Assembly: GCA_963693305.1 (NCBI GenBank)
Contig: OY855903.1
Coordinates: 24,704,455-24,768,454, forward strand
Source: Meandrina meandrites
Lineage: Eukaryota > Cnidaria > Anthozoa > Scleractinia > Meandrinidae
Reading direction: 5' to 3'
DNA: 64,000 nt
The notes under the pieces were generated by a model. It searched no databases. It saw nothing but the letters and a program-made list of their open reading frames with translations, and had not been told where the DNA came from. How positions within the stretch are numbered: the first letter of the stretch is position 1; the number at the start of each line of letters is the position of its first letter. A program made the translations under genes and the position numbers. Positions 46,399-59,205 of the stretch are shown in pieces.

Positions 46399-47730
46399 CT
46401 AATTGAATAAAATCATTAGTCAATTTTCGCGACTTTGGTCGCCATTGAAGGTTTTTTAGTGAATGCATAGAAATCGATATCGCTTTTCATACTACTGGCT
46501 ATATTGTAAAGAAGCGAGTCTTTTCGCGAGTGAGCGATACGGCATGAAAAGAAAAACAAGAAAATATAAATGAAATATGTAATAATCTGTTTATTACGTA
46601 TTTGTTTTAATCCACACTTTCTGCAAACCAATTCTGAAAATTTAATCATGGCTTGACTATGATTGAATACAATTGTCGAGAATAACGTCCTTGGAAATCC
46701 AGAAAAACTTGTCTTTCGAAGTCGCAAAGAGGCCTTTTATCACTGCAAGAAAAGTTGGCTTCACCACAGAGAGAGATGATTAACTTTAACACAAATGTCA
46801 AAGGGAACAAGTCCTTTGATAGAGATTGACGCACGTCAAAGCTTAGTACATAGCAGATTTAACTCAAATCAAAGGTACCTTAAAAGTCAATCACATTTCA
46901 CGGTGCCTCTGTCACAACCTTGATAAATGTCAAAAACCGAACTACAATCTTTGAACAAAATAAAAGTCTGTCTTAAATTACCTCAACCAAATTTACCACC
47001 TTTACCACCTTTTTTGCGCGGTGTTTGGGATAGAAGGCGCTTTGACGGTGAAAGTTGCAAGTTTAAGGCCATAACAAACCCATTTTGAAAGTTCAAACAA
47101 ATCCGGTCAAACTGAATGTATTTTTTGCAACAGTATCCTTAGCCTGAAGTGCATGTCATCTCCCACCTTCAGCTTACATGCAGTATCAATACAGTAATTC
47201 GAACTCTACCCTATATAGCATTCTCGGAAAATATGTGTGTTTTCTAGCTAACGTCGCTATTTTGAAAAAGTCGGTGATCGTTTACTCTGAAGTGTCAACC
47301 GAGAAGACAGAACACTTCAAATCGTGCCAAGTAAGCCTTGATTACGACTTTTGAACAGGGCTTTCTAGGCGTTTTTAATGAATAAAATAGGTCTGCGCTC
47401 AAGCCAAAGTGTCCCACCCCTATATGGAGCTTATTCTGATTTCTGAAGCATGAATTGAAGTGACCAGAGGTACTGGTATTCCCCCTGAATGCAACGTAAG
47501 TCCAGTGCAGGATAAACCCGCTGACAGTTTGCCGATATCCATTTATAATCTAGACTGAAAACTAGATTGTTCACTATAGGGTTCTATAGGGTCTCTAAGC
47601 TCGAGCTCGTTCCCTCGCTCCTCACTCTCACACTCTAATGCTTAGCACTCGTGCTCGTTTCGCTCGCCGTTCCCCTTACATTTTTTACGTTGAAAAATAG
47701 AAGCTGTGAGCATTCTGGGGGAAAAGATGA

Positions 47731-48246
47731 TCGGGGGTGGAAGCAATATCATTGGACTTTCATGATTCCTGTCATGTTTTACCTCAATGATTCGTGATTC
47801 ATTTAAAAATTTCATTCGATATTCATGATTCATTTGTCATTGTTTTCATCCAGTTTTGAAAATAACTTCGCTGTGTAACATACCTAATCACATAATCACA
47901 GTCAAGTTGATAGGTAAGGGGTGAAAATTTGAAACGCGTTTTCAGTGTTTTCCTGTAGGGGGGTCTGGGGGCATGCTCCCCCAGAAAATTTTGAAAATTA
48001 GACGCTCAGAAATGCTATTTTCAGCCATTTCTGTGATATAACTGTTAAGAAGTTTCGTAGTTTGCATTCTATATTCACACGCTTCCAATGTCGATGGAAG
48101 CATATTGATTTGATATTCATGATTCTTTTACCCATCTCTCGTTATTCATGATTCCCAAGTTTTAAACACGAAGATTCATGATTCCTACCAATTTTACAGC
48201 TATGATTCATGGATTTCATGATTCATGATTCCGCTTCCACCCCCGA
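47731..48246. mobile_element. 516-bp element with TCGGGGGTGGAAGC ends and AGATGA duplication
   Basis: Inverted ends TCGGGGGTGGAAGC and GCTTCCACCCCCGA are bordered by AGATGA on both sides (47725-47730 and 48247-48252). Many copies of 'attcatgatt' line both halves. Non-coding. Confidence 0.7.
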
Positions 48247-48899
48247 AGATGACAATGCGCTCGTCTCCCTGTACTCACTACAAAATCTCGCATTTATGTA
48301 TAAAAAATATAAATGGTCTCAAAATCAGCAAGTTAACTATTAAATTTCCATCACACTCTTTCCTTTTCATCGTTCCACGACCATGTTATATGATTGATAA
48401 GGTCGCGTAATGAGATCCCCCCTTCCGCGCTAAAAATGATTTCCGACACAAAACTCCTTCCGAAAAATCAGCCCCCCGTGGGTTCTTGAAGAAAGATGAG
48501 GCATTTCTACTTATAAGTCCATACTGTAGAGCTCGTACGTAACGTTGTTAGAGCGATTGCAGGACTTATTTTGGAGGTCAGAGTTTTACAATGTGGCATT
48601 CTCGTCTGCACCGAAACATTTTGGTCACAGTATTCCATCCAAAAGAAACTTCAATCGTGACTTCCATTCGAAAATAAGATATCATTATGCCCACCTGAAA
48701 GGGCCGTTGAACCACTTATTTTAAAAATTTTATTCCTCAAAACAGGGAAAGGAAACTGAACTATTTATTTTCGGAATTTCAGGTGGAAAAAGCATTTGTT
48801 TTGTTTTTCAAGCCGTTAATACATCCCAGTAGAGTTACTTGAGGGAGACAGAATTAGTTACACTGAAACAAGAGGCAACAAAATCTTTTATTACAATGT

Positions 48900-48905
48900 T
48901 TTATT
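48900..48905 (-). terminator. Polyadenylation signal of ATP5F1E
   Basis: AATAAA on the minus strand about 95 nt after the stop codon; a second one lies 13 nt before it on that strand. Confidence 0.5.
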
Positions 48906-48997
48906 CACAAAGGTTACATCCAATCATGTAATAAGTCACACAACAGCTGAACTTGAACCATCTGGCAAAAGTCAAGTGAAGAGCATAAGGGGTGACA

Positions 48998-50898
48998 TCA
49001 CTGGCTGATTGATTCTACAAGAAAAACAAAAAGTACTTGTAAAAGATCTTCTGTTGTTGTGGGGTGTGGTGGGGGCAGGGGGTGGGGGAGGGAGGGAGGC
49101 TGTAAGTCAGGAAAACAGGAAAAAATGACATTGGGTAGTCTAGGGAAGTGGAAAAATCGAGTGTGGCAAACAGGGGATGCTTACAATTTACACTGAAAAT
49201 TCAGAAATTCCAGTTGGAAATTCAAATATTCAAATGCCATTTTTGTCCGGAAAGCTTAGCCTTTTCAGCTGATTTGACTACACTCCATAACTTTTCCTTC
49301 GACCATAAGTTAAGTCATTTAATTTTGATGCATGAAATTTTCAACCAGATTGCAGAGACCACATGGAAGGAGAGTAGGAAAGAGGAGTACAAGGTTTAGG
49401 AAGCAGAAACTACAGAGCTGCCTTGTCACCCCTTGCCACTGACAGTTCAGTTTGTCATAATATTTACGTATGTCAAACAGCAAATGGTGACAAGACTACA
49501 CATGAAAATGAAGTTAGATGACAGGAATACTTTCGGGCATTCTGTATTCCTCCAAGACATACCTCATGGAAACCAACTTACGAATAATACTTACTTGCTT
49601 CCCCAGCTTGCTTGCCACCATCCCATTTCACAGACTTCATGAGAGATTCTTCACGCTTTATGGCTTCCACTCGCAATTCTGGCTTCAGACATCTCCTGAC
49701 AAGCCTCGCACAGATGGATGAAAAGTTCAGATAACTAAGCAAAACAAACAAACAAACAAAAAGTTGACAGGTTAAATCTACAATCAGTTGTAATTAATGA
49801 CTGTATCAGCACCTTCCCTGAAGAGGATAGCAACAGGCTCACCGGGGATATTATCCTGCAAAATTGGGGAGAAAATTGTCTTATACTATCATGTAGTCAA
49901 CTACATGTAGGTTTGCAGGTAATATTGGCTAAAATCAGACAATATTCTGCAAGACTGACCAGGATTGTTTTGGTATTAAACAACGTCAAAAAATTAATTT
50001 TTACAACTAGATAAGCTGCAAATACTGTTAGACATATCTTGGTAAACTATGTACATTCCAGAATCTCTGTTATGTAGAGATGACAGGCAAGGACTTCCTG
50101 ACTGTATACACACCTTGTATACAGTCAAATAAAAGCTAGGTCTAAATTAAAATATGGCGGATGCCTTTCCTTTGTTCAGTGGCCTCGAGTGCAGGCATTT
50201 TCCATGGGCGTGATTTAGTGGTTTTAGCTTGTGATCGAGTAGATTAGCCACCATGTTGGATTAGGAAAAGTGGGCACTCGCACTTCCTTGAAAACTTTTT
50301 CCTCTCTCTCCAAGCCTCTGCTGAATTTGAATCCAAGATGGCACACACCCAATCAAAGTGCGCATGCTCACAATACAGTAATCAGTAATTTAATGGTCCT
50401 TGCGCCTTGTATTCGTGTGACTTCTGGCTTACAGTGTAAGTTTATATATGGGCACCATGACGGTTTGTTGAATAATAATGAAGAAAATTAATATAAATCG
50501 AGAGAATTTGAGAGTGTCTTTCTAGTTACAAGAAGGGGGGGGGGGGGGGGGAGTGGATGGGTGAGAAAATAGATTAGGAAACCATAGATTGATAGATAAT
50601 ATAGTGATATGAGGGAAGATTTGTTTTAAGAATTTAGTGAATAATATACACAGCAGTGAAAAATCGAAATTTGGCTAGCTAACATCTAATCCCTACAAAT
50701 TTTGAAAACCCTCGTGAGGCAATATCAGGTATATTCAGAAAGAGTTTCAAACGATTAAGACTTGGCATCCTCTCATTCTTAACACAGGTTAAATGAAAAA
50801 TGCTTCATCCACCTTGTACTATCATAAAAACTATGCAATAAGGAAAATAAAGAAGTAATTTCCAACCTTAGACCGGCTTGCCTCCAATACGACACCAT
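48998..50898 (-). CDS. ATP5F1E: Mitochondrial ATP synthase F1 subunit epsilon
   Basis: Three short exons: 50867-50898, 49595-49734 and 48998-49014, all GT/AG and in frame (189 nt, 62 residues). The protein begins [20 protein letters not shown] and continues RLVRRCLKPELRVEAIKREE and SLMKSVKWDGGKQ. Human ATP5F1E begins [20 protein letters not shown] and is 51 residues long; insect versions end similarly with a basic KWANGK-like segment. The subunit sits at the foot of the F1 central stalk with gamma and delta. The last exon adds only KSISQ and is the least certain part. The start lies 132 bp from the NEP1R1 start on the other strand. Confidence 0.9.
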
Positions 50899-51030
50899 CT
50901 TGGATTTTTCGTACCCTTCAAAGCGCCTGCTCTGCCAAAAGCCAACCTCTGGTATAAATATTGCGGGCTCGAAACTTGCCGGCAAGGGTTGAGCATGCGC
51001 CGTAGCACGGAAAGAAATGGAACTTCTGTG
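50899..51030. promoter_or_regulatory. Compact bidirectional promoter, ATP5F1E / NEP1R1
   Basis: Only 132 bp separate the two ATGs, so both 5' UTRs and all core promoter function must share this stretch or lie in the neighbouring transcription unit. A 'tataaata' string at 50953-50960 could be a TATA-like element but may be chance. Confidence 0.6.
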
Positions 51031-54000
51031 ATGGCAAGCCAGCAAGTTACGGAAGGTTAGTGAGCTGCAAATTGTTTAGATCTTCTTTTAAGTTATTGAA
51101 AAACTGATTGAAAATGGGCTTTGCATATCTGTTCCTGTTTTGCAGATCTGAAAGCATTTGAACGAAGGCTTACGGAGTATGTCTCATGTCTAGGTCCACA
51201 AACAGGAAGATGGCGACGTGAGTGTCTCGAACGCATTGGTAGCATGTTTGCTGCTAAAAGTGCAATATTTCCAAAGATCGTTAACTTAAGAAAAACATAC
51301 ATAAGACTCACAACCAATGCTTTGGACTATTGTACAAATAAATCCGTACATTGAAAATGACATCGACAAACTTGCACCTGTATATCACAATATAAATGTT
51401 TAAGCTTTATACGTTTATAATATGCAAGCGCAATATTTAGATGCAAAGTTAATCTGGCTGAGTTTCTTTTATTTTTGCAGTTATCCTTGTTATATCATCA
51501 GTTGCTACTGCTGCTGGAGCGTGGGGATTAATAACAGATAATCAACATGTAAGTTGTCTAAATAAAGTGTGAAAAACCATGTTAATTAGCAGGGCCCTAC
51601 ACGAGGGCTCAAGTAGCAGGGAAATGTATGTCCTAGCAACATGAAGAAGTGACAAATTCACATTCCGTATGTGCACAGAGGTCATGTTGAGTGCATGTGG
51701 AGGGCAAACAACTAGCAGGAACAGTTGTACTGCTGTTGCCTGTGATGATTAATTATGACTGTTGCAGGAACATGTTGCATAGTCACAAGGAAACATTGAC
51801 ATCTCTGCAGAATTGGTGCCATGCGGGTCACATCAAAAGGCAGATTGTGCAAACTGAGTACTTTTTTTCTCACACTAGGTTTCACACTTACCTATAGTGC
51901 AATGATTAATCACACACAACCTTTAGAGCAAAAAAAAACAAAACAAAAAAAAAAAACAGGAGTATTGGTTGAGTATTGGTGGATGGCAATATGATTTCTT
52001 CGTTAATTTGATACATTGTATTTGTCTGATAAGGCTTGTAAAGCCAGAAGTTTGCATAAACAGTGCAAATGAAATTTATTTTTACATCTAGCTTACCAAA
52101 TGAAATAAAACTATCCAAAACACTTAACGAATTCAAGAACAAATTGAAAAATCACACTTTCGGATCTTCTTGCATTTAAATTTTGAATACACGGCATCCT
52201 TATAAAGCAGGTTTTGTTTGTTTGTTCTTATTAGTAGTTAGCCTCTCTTAGTTAGTGTAGTTAGTGCTTTTTATCCTTTGTTTTTTATTCTGTACCTGAA
52301 TGGATTTTACCGCGTTTAAATAAAGTTACCTTACTTTACCTATCTGTAGGCACACTGCTAATAGATATATTTTGCTCATTTGCTGTTCTGTTTCTTGGTA
52401 GCATCCTTCACTCCTGCAGTACCTTTGGCATCACAAGTTTTTTACATTTAGTTGCTGTTTTTTATTCATTCTATTTATGCTTGGAATTCATAGAAGAGTT
52501 ATGGCCCCACAGATGTATCCTTTACTGAATAATTAATAAATAAAATACATAAAAGGAATACAGTTGAATCCCTATTAAGCCGCCACCCTTATGGAAATGG
52601 CAAGTGGTCACGTAACAGAGGTTAAGTGCTTAATAGGGGTTCATCAGAAATTTAACATAAGGTCTTTTGGAAAGGTCACTTTATTTCAAAATTTTAGTGG
52701 ATGTTTGTGCTTGCATATTTTTACAAGTGCTCGCCACTCAGATTTTAGTGGAGGTAGTTTTTTTTAAAAAAAGGGCTTGTTGCTTGCAAGGCTAACTTTT
52801 GTCAATGCTCATGCTTGCATGTTCGAAAATACCATTCAATTCCCCTACTGGAGATTTGTTTTCCTTTTTACTATAATAAGGCATGTTGCAGAAATATTTA
52901 ACAGAGTAAGAAAATAAATTAACCCATTTCCAGCTTGCTGCATATTGGAGGATAAATGCTCTTGGCTGAAAGAGTGTCGTCAGAATTTCACAGTTGCCCT
53001 TGAATTGTTGCTTCTTGACCAGTTGTTCAGCCATGAGCATTATCCTCTAATATACCAGCCGCCTAAAGGGGTTTATTTACAAAATAATTAACTATGAAAA
53101 ACTATTGCCAACATAATTTATATCTCCTTTGTAATATTGTTGTGTAAATTATAAAAGTTGAATAATATAAAATATTTTGTTGTGAATCTTTAACTCAAGA
53201 AAAGAATTCTAGCAAGAACAAGAATAGCTTTAGAGGATTACAACATGTCCTGTGATGAGGTAGGATCTTTTGAATACTCTAAAATTATGTTGTGGATGCT
53301 GACACCACTTACTGTATGAACCCTTTTCAACTGTTTTAGTTTCTCCTTTATGATTGGCAGTTAGTTTACCAGTGTTCACCATTATTTAGGAGATGGATAG
53401 CTACATTTACTAAAGGGACAGTGTCCCACTGATATAATAAAATAATTTAGTTGCACCAAAACCTTGATGCATTTGTTCAGTTAGAATTTGGCTTTATTTC
53501 TGTATTTCATGGACGACAACTTCAGTTTCCTGTCGGCCAATCTGTCAAGTGTTAAACATCGTGAGCTTCGCCCACTTTGAAGAAATTATACATGTCAAAT
53601 TTCAGCCTGTTGCACGTGTTTACGTGCCTGTTTGGAAATAACAAGTCAAAATCTTTAACATAAGGAATTGGAGAAAACTATCTCAAGTTTATCTTTAATA
53701 AAGGTGTACTGGCAATTGTGAATTCAACACATTTTTTTGTGTTGAAATGTGACTAACATTGGGTTTGCGAAGGGTTTGAAAAGGGCTTGCCACATGTTTG
53801 CAAAGTGTTTTGAAAAGGGTTTGCCACGGGTTTGCAAAGGGTTTTAAAAGGGTTTGAAACTCTCTCAAACCCGGCTTTTGAGGGGCCTCAAATCCACCAA
53901 AAATGCTTCTATAGATAAGACGTTTTTTTCTGTGGATGGTCATAGGAAATAATAAATAATAATCACATTTGTAGGTGTAGGCCAAATTATATATGAAAGT

Positions 54001-57000
54001 GACAACAAGATTACCTGAATGTACGCTCATCAAACCCGTTTTTTTACCAATCGGCCGTAGCAATCCCCATCAGTTTTTATACACAATTTGTTGGGTTGGA
54101 TATAGGGTCAGCGGTTGTCATGCGAGCATGGCGGTTTTTTTTCTACTCCGTTTCTAATTCCATTTATATAGCTTTATCTTGTTATTTTTTGCTATTACTT
54201 GAGTGCCTTTTACATCAGAATGCTAAGATGTTAAGATGGATCAAGACAAATCGAAAATGGAGACGATGTTAAGATCAATATTGGATGAAATTCTAGAGTC
54301 CAAACTGACGGCCATCTTGTCATCCATCTTGGACGCAAAATTGAGAACGTACGAAGAATCCATGTCCTTTTTCAACACCTCTTTTGAGTCAATGAAGGAT
54401 AAGATCAATGGCCTGGAGAAGCAAACTAATACTTTAACTCGAGAAAATGAACACTTGAGAAGTGACTCTGCTAATTTGCGAAAAGAGATCGGCGACTTAA
54501 GATCTGCTTTGGACGAACAAGCTCAATACTCGTGAAGAGAGTGTCTAGAAATAAGAGGAGTCTCGACCACACATGGCGAGGACACAAACGAAATAGTGAG
54601 AAAAATTGGTACCTTGATAGATGCCGATGTCAACGATACTGATATTTCGATAAGCCATAGGATTCCTTTATCTAGCAATGGAGAATCGGCGTCTACGTCT
54701 TCGACGTCGTTGGTAAGACATCCAGCTATTGTGGTAAAATTCACCAACCGAAGGATAAGGGATCGCTTGTACAAAGCTAGGCCTAAGTTAAAAAGCTGCA
54801 ACATTAGTGACATTGGTTTGGGGCGTTTTGGTGAAGATAAAATCTACATTCAAGAAAGTCTAACTGAATCAAAGAGAAAGCTGTTTAAGAAATGTTTGAA
54901 GTTTCGCAAGGACCATAAATACAAGTTTATCTGGACATACTATGGAGTTATTTACCTGAGACGTAATGAGCACACCTCAGCATTGCGTATCACTTCAGAA
55001 GGGGATTTGGAAGGGCTGCATCCACGACTTTCAGCATCTGAATCTACAAATAATCCATCTACTGATGAATCCATCCAACCAAGCTAAGTGCAAGAAAGTT
55101 GTCTAAATGATCTTACTCTAGTTTCTGGTAGATCCCCATGTGCTATCTGTAATAGGTCTATTAGAAGTAACAGGAGGAAATTGAACTGTAATGTGTGTAA
55201 TATCCTTTGTCACTTAAGTTGTACCTCCCTTTCTCTAGTTGATTATAAGTACTTTAGATCTAGTAGCCTTGGGTGGACCTGCCAGACATGCAGCCAATCA
55301 ATATTTCCATTTCATTCAATTGAAGATGATATGCTTATCAAGCTCTCTTTTAATTCCAACTCAAGCTGTTTGTGCTCTAAGAATATCGCCAATTCTTTAT
55401 TAGAGAATTTACCAGTATTACAAACCTTATCTAATATTGATAATATTCCACACTTAGAAAATTCTGACCCTGAAACTAATACACCATCAAAAGTAAACTT
55501 TAATTGTTTCGATATTCATGAATTTCACAGCTCCCCTGAAATCAAAACCTGTCTAAACAGTGCTTTTTCACTCCTCAACTGTAACACAAGAAGTATTCAA
55601 GCAAACTTTGATAACCTAATGCAATTGCTGATTGACTTGAAGTACTCGTTTAACATCATAAGTCTATCAGAGACATGGATTAATAGACACAATGAACCTA
55701 TCTCTAATTTTGATTTGCCTGGCTACTCATTCTACTCCCAACCCTCTACCCAAAGGGTAGGTGGAGTTGGTCTATTTATTAAGAATGATATGAAGTTTAG
55801 TGTTAGACATGACCTTACATCTTGCACAGATGAAAGTGAAATGTTATGGGTTGAAATTGAGAGTGACCTAGATAGCAATTTGCTATGTGGTGTTGTATAT
55901 AGACATCCTTCCTCTAATCTGGAGAACTTTTTGAATAAATTTTACTCGATCATTGGTAAAATTAATGAAGAAAACAAACTGCCTGGTATCAGGTGTTTTA
56001 ATATTAATCTACTGAACTATGATAATCATCCCCTCACAGAGGACTTTATCAATACTCTTAGTTCTTTCTTTTTAGAACCACACATATTGAAACCAACTAG
56101 AATTACAAATCATTCATCAACACTGATTGATAACATATTCTTTATTTCCATTGAATATCAAACAGTCAGTGGAAATTTGTTATATGATCTAACAGACCAT
56201 CTACCTAACTTTCTCATAATCGACAAGATTGCTTGTTCAACCCATAAAGAAAAAACTTACAAAAGAGACTATTCTAATTATAATGAAGAAGCTTTTCTTG
56301 ATGAATTTAGCTCCTTTAATTGGTCTAATTTATTCCATGGAATATCAGATATTTGTGAAATGTTTGATAAGTTTTATCACAAAGTCACTAGTATTGTAAA
56401 TAGCCATATACCTTTAAGGCCACTCTCTTGGAGAGAATCCAAATTTCATACAAAACCCTGGATTACTTTGGCATTAAGGGCATCCATCAAAAATGAAAAT
56501 AAATTATATAAACATTACCTGAAAACAAGAACATGTTATAGTCTCACCAAATTTAAGTGTTATAGAAATAAACTAAATCACCTACTTAAGTTAAGTAAAA
56601 CCAATTATTATAAAGAATACTTTATGATCAACAAGGGAAGGGCAAAAGAAATTTGGAAAGGAATAAAGCAACTCATATGTCTCAAGTCCAAGGGTTTAAA
56701 TTCACCTGACAAGTTAATAATTGATGGGCATGAGATTAAAAATGACAAAGCCATTGCTGAGGAATTGAACAAATTCTTCTCCAATGTTGGAAAGAACTTG
56801 GCATCAACCATTCCAAAGCCAAATCTACCCCATAATTATTATTAAGATAAACCTCAGGCCTCTAGCTTTTTCTTATCACCAGTAAGTCTAACTGAAATAG
56901 AGAATATAATTATGTCCTTAAATTTAACCAAGGCATGTGGTCCATTTAGCATTCCAGCATCTATTCTCAAGATCTTAAAAAGTGTTTTGGCAATACCTCT

Positions 57001-59205
57001 TCAATTGCTTTTTAATTACTCATTTTATTCTGGTACAGTTCCTGATCAATTTTAAGTTGCTAGAGTAGTCCCAATTCACAAGAAAGGATCCACCTGACTG
57101 TGTTGTATCCAACTGTAGACCCATTTCTTTGCTATCCATATTTAATAAATTGAAAAATTAATGTATAATAGAATTATTTCTTTTCTTGATAAATTTTCAA
57201 TTCTACACAACAGTCAGTTTGGTTTTAGGTCACAGCATTCAACTACCCAAGTTCTTCTTCTTTTGACTGATAAGATTCAAAGATCAATTGATAAAGGCGT
57301 GTACTGCAGTGGTATATTCCTTGATCTATGCAAAGCATTTGATACAGTCAACCATAAAATTCTATTAACTAAACTGGAGTATTATGGCATACGAGGGGTT
57401 TCAAATGATTGGTTTGCATCTTATTTGAGTAACAGAAGACAGTTTGTCTCTCTGTCTGGTATCAATTCTGATTACCAAACTATAACTTGTGGTGTCCCAC
57501 AAGGGTCAGTCCTTGGACCACTTTTATTTCTTTTATATATAAATGATATGCCTAAATGCTCCAATATTTTAGAATTTCACCTCTTTGCTGACGATACAAA
57601 CCTATTTCTAAATAATTCTAACATTCGAAATCTAGAAACAGACTTAAATATTGAATTAGAAAAGGTGAGCCAGTGATTATATGCTAACAAATTATCCTTG
57701 AACATTGATAAAACAAATTTTGTTGTATTTCATTCTCCACAAAGACGAATAATGCACAATATGAATCTTAGAATTTCCAATACTTCTATTAAATCCGACA
57801 CTCGTGTCAAATATTTGGGACTTATTTTAGATTCAAATCTGAACTAAGTAAAAAAAATTCAAGAGGTATTGGAGTTCTATCCAAACTTACATATTATGTA
57901 AAGAAAAATATATTGAAACAACTTTACTATTCACTTATCTATCCCTACTTAACATATGGCTTATTACTCTGGGGCGATACCTATAGTTCTTCAATCAAAC
58001 CTTTAATAACTCTTCAGAAGAGAGCCATGCGTATAATAACTTTTTCAAAACCAGATGAACACTCAGAGCCTCTCTTTAAAGAACTAGAGATTCTAAAATT
58101 AGGTGACCTTGTTATCTTGCATAATGCACTTTTTTTGTATCAGTATCATAAGAACCTTCTTCCGTCTTCCTTTGATAACTTTTTTCAATCTGTTTCATCA
58201 ATTCACCAGTACAAAACCAGGCTTGCATCCAGATCAACTTATTATATTAACTCTGTCAAAACAAACTATGGTAAATTCAACATTCGCTTTGCTGCTGTAA
58301 AAGTTTGGAATGACTTGGATGAAAACATCAAATGCCTCCCCCTCAAAATGTTCAAAAATGAAGTTAAACTTAACATCTTACAGAAATACTGCCAACATTA
58401 ATGAGTATTCATCTGGCACCTAGTAGTTACTTAATATTCAATACTTATTTTCTTTATTTAGCTTTTATATATTTTGCTATAGAATGTTTATGTTAGCTAT
58501 TAACGTTTTCCATTAACTGTTTTATTTATTTATTTATTTTTGCTTTATTGCCAGCCACCGTCTTAGTTTTAATCTAATTTAACTTCGCTCAGCTCGATAA
58601 GCTTTTTAGTTTTTCTGAGTGTTGTTACCAATATCCTGTTTTAATTTATTTTTTTTTGAAGCATTGTATGAAGTCTTTTTTTGGTAATAAAGTTGTTGTT
58701 GCAAATGGCATCAAACTCATATGAGATGAAACTGCTTTCCCAAAGCGTGTCATGTTCTTTAAATTTTACCAAATTATCTCCATAGTATGTATGTTACTCT
58801 ATTTATAAAACCCCAAAACTTCATCCCTTACAGAATTTGTTCAAACTTTGCCAACATTGAGGCAGCTATAGGAAATACATGCTCCCTTGAGTGATTTCTG
58901 AAAAAATCTCCTGGTGCCGAGGAATATGAACGAAAGTGATAGATGCAATGTCCTTATGTTGCTATGACAACTCTGTTGTCAAAATAACACTGGTCATAAC
59001 AAATTGAAGCACAACATATACATATGTCAAAGTATTGATATAGCCAAAAAAGTGAAAATCTATGTTAGATCATTGCCTTGATTTAGTTGACTCAGCGCTT
59101 TGCTGCTTGCTAACTATCAGCCAATTGGTTGCATGTATTAATACTTTAATTTTCTTTTTTCTTTTTCAGAAGGGGAGACTTATTCTGAGACCAAGACCCA
59201 CATGA
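51031..59205 (+). CDS. NEP1R1: Nuclear envelope phosphatase regulatory subunit 1 (NEP1R1/TMEM188)
   Basis: Six exons: 51031-51055, 51146-51217, 51481-51548, 52402-52514, 53205-53259 and 59170-59205, in frame (369 nt, 122 residues; human 125). The start MASQQVTE is eight residues before [12 protein letters not shown], exactly as in human; an in-frame ATG at 50995 would add 12. Two membrane segments are seen at about 33-50 ([18 protein letters not shown]) and 66-83 ([18 protein letters not shown]), followed by [18 protein letters not shown] and GRLILRPRP. The family partners CTDNEP1 at the nuclear envelope/ER to dephosphorylate and activate lipin. Intron 5 (53260-59169) is 5.9 kb and contains a decayed LINE, so the last 11 codons sit far from the rest. 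Confidence 0.94.
53757..53875. repeat. Minisatellite of 'gggtttgcaaagggtttt' units
   Basis: About five imperfect units of 20-25 bp in NEP1R1 intron 5, with alternating 'gggtttg' and 'aaaaggg' blocks. Confidence 0.6.
54090..58704 (+). mobile_element. Decayed CR1/L2-like non-LTR retrotransposon in NEP1R1 intron 5
   Basis: A near full-length LINE. ORF1 region 54236-55087 has a coiled-coil start and an L1-ORF1-like RNA-binding half ([19 protein letters not shown]), broken by a TGA at 54533. ORF2 region from 55088 shows a PHD-like zinc finger (CAICNRS…[12 protein letters not shown]…WTCQTC), an APE-type endonuclease ([30 protein letters not shown]) and a reverse transcriptase ([46 protein letters not shown]). 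It is split by stops or frameshifts near 56845, 57053, 57090, 57677 and 57846. The 3' end near 58704 has AATAAA and a TTG repeat. Clade assignment is from motif style only. Not active. Confidence 0.85.

Larger units (their letters stand above)
43770..48997. other. Gene-free interval rich in transposons
   Basis: Between POMK and ATP5F1E I find no exon of a known family. It holds a dispersed repeat (44130-44415), a 62-codon frame (44422-44610), a 1375-bp element (45024-46398) and a 516-bp element (47731-48246), all listed separately. A SINE-like fragment lies near 47425-47560. The remaining sequence has no recognised feature. Confidence 0.5.

Noticed and set aside
53695..54063. 122-codon minus-strand frame with repeated KPFANP-like units
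   Set aside because: It is the translation of the minisatellite at 53757-53875.
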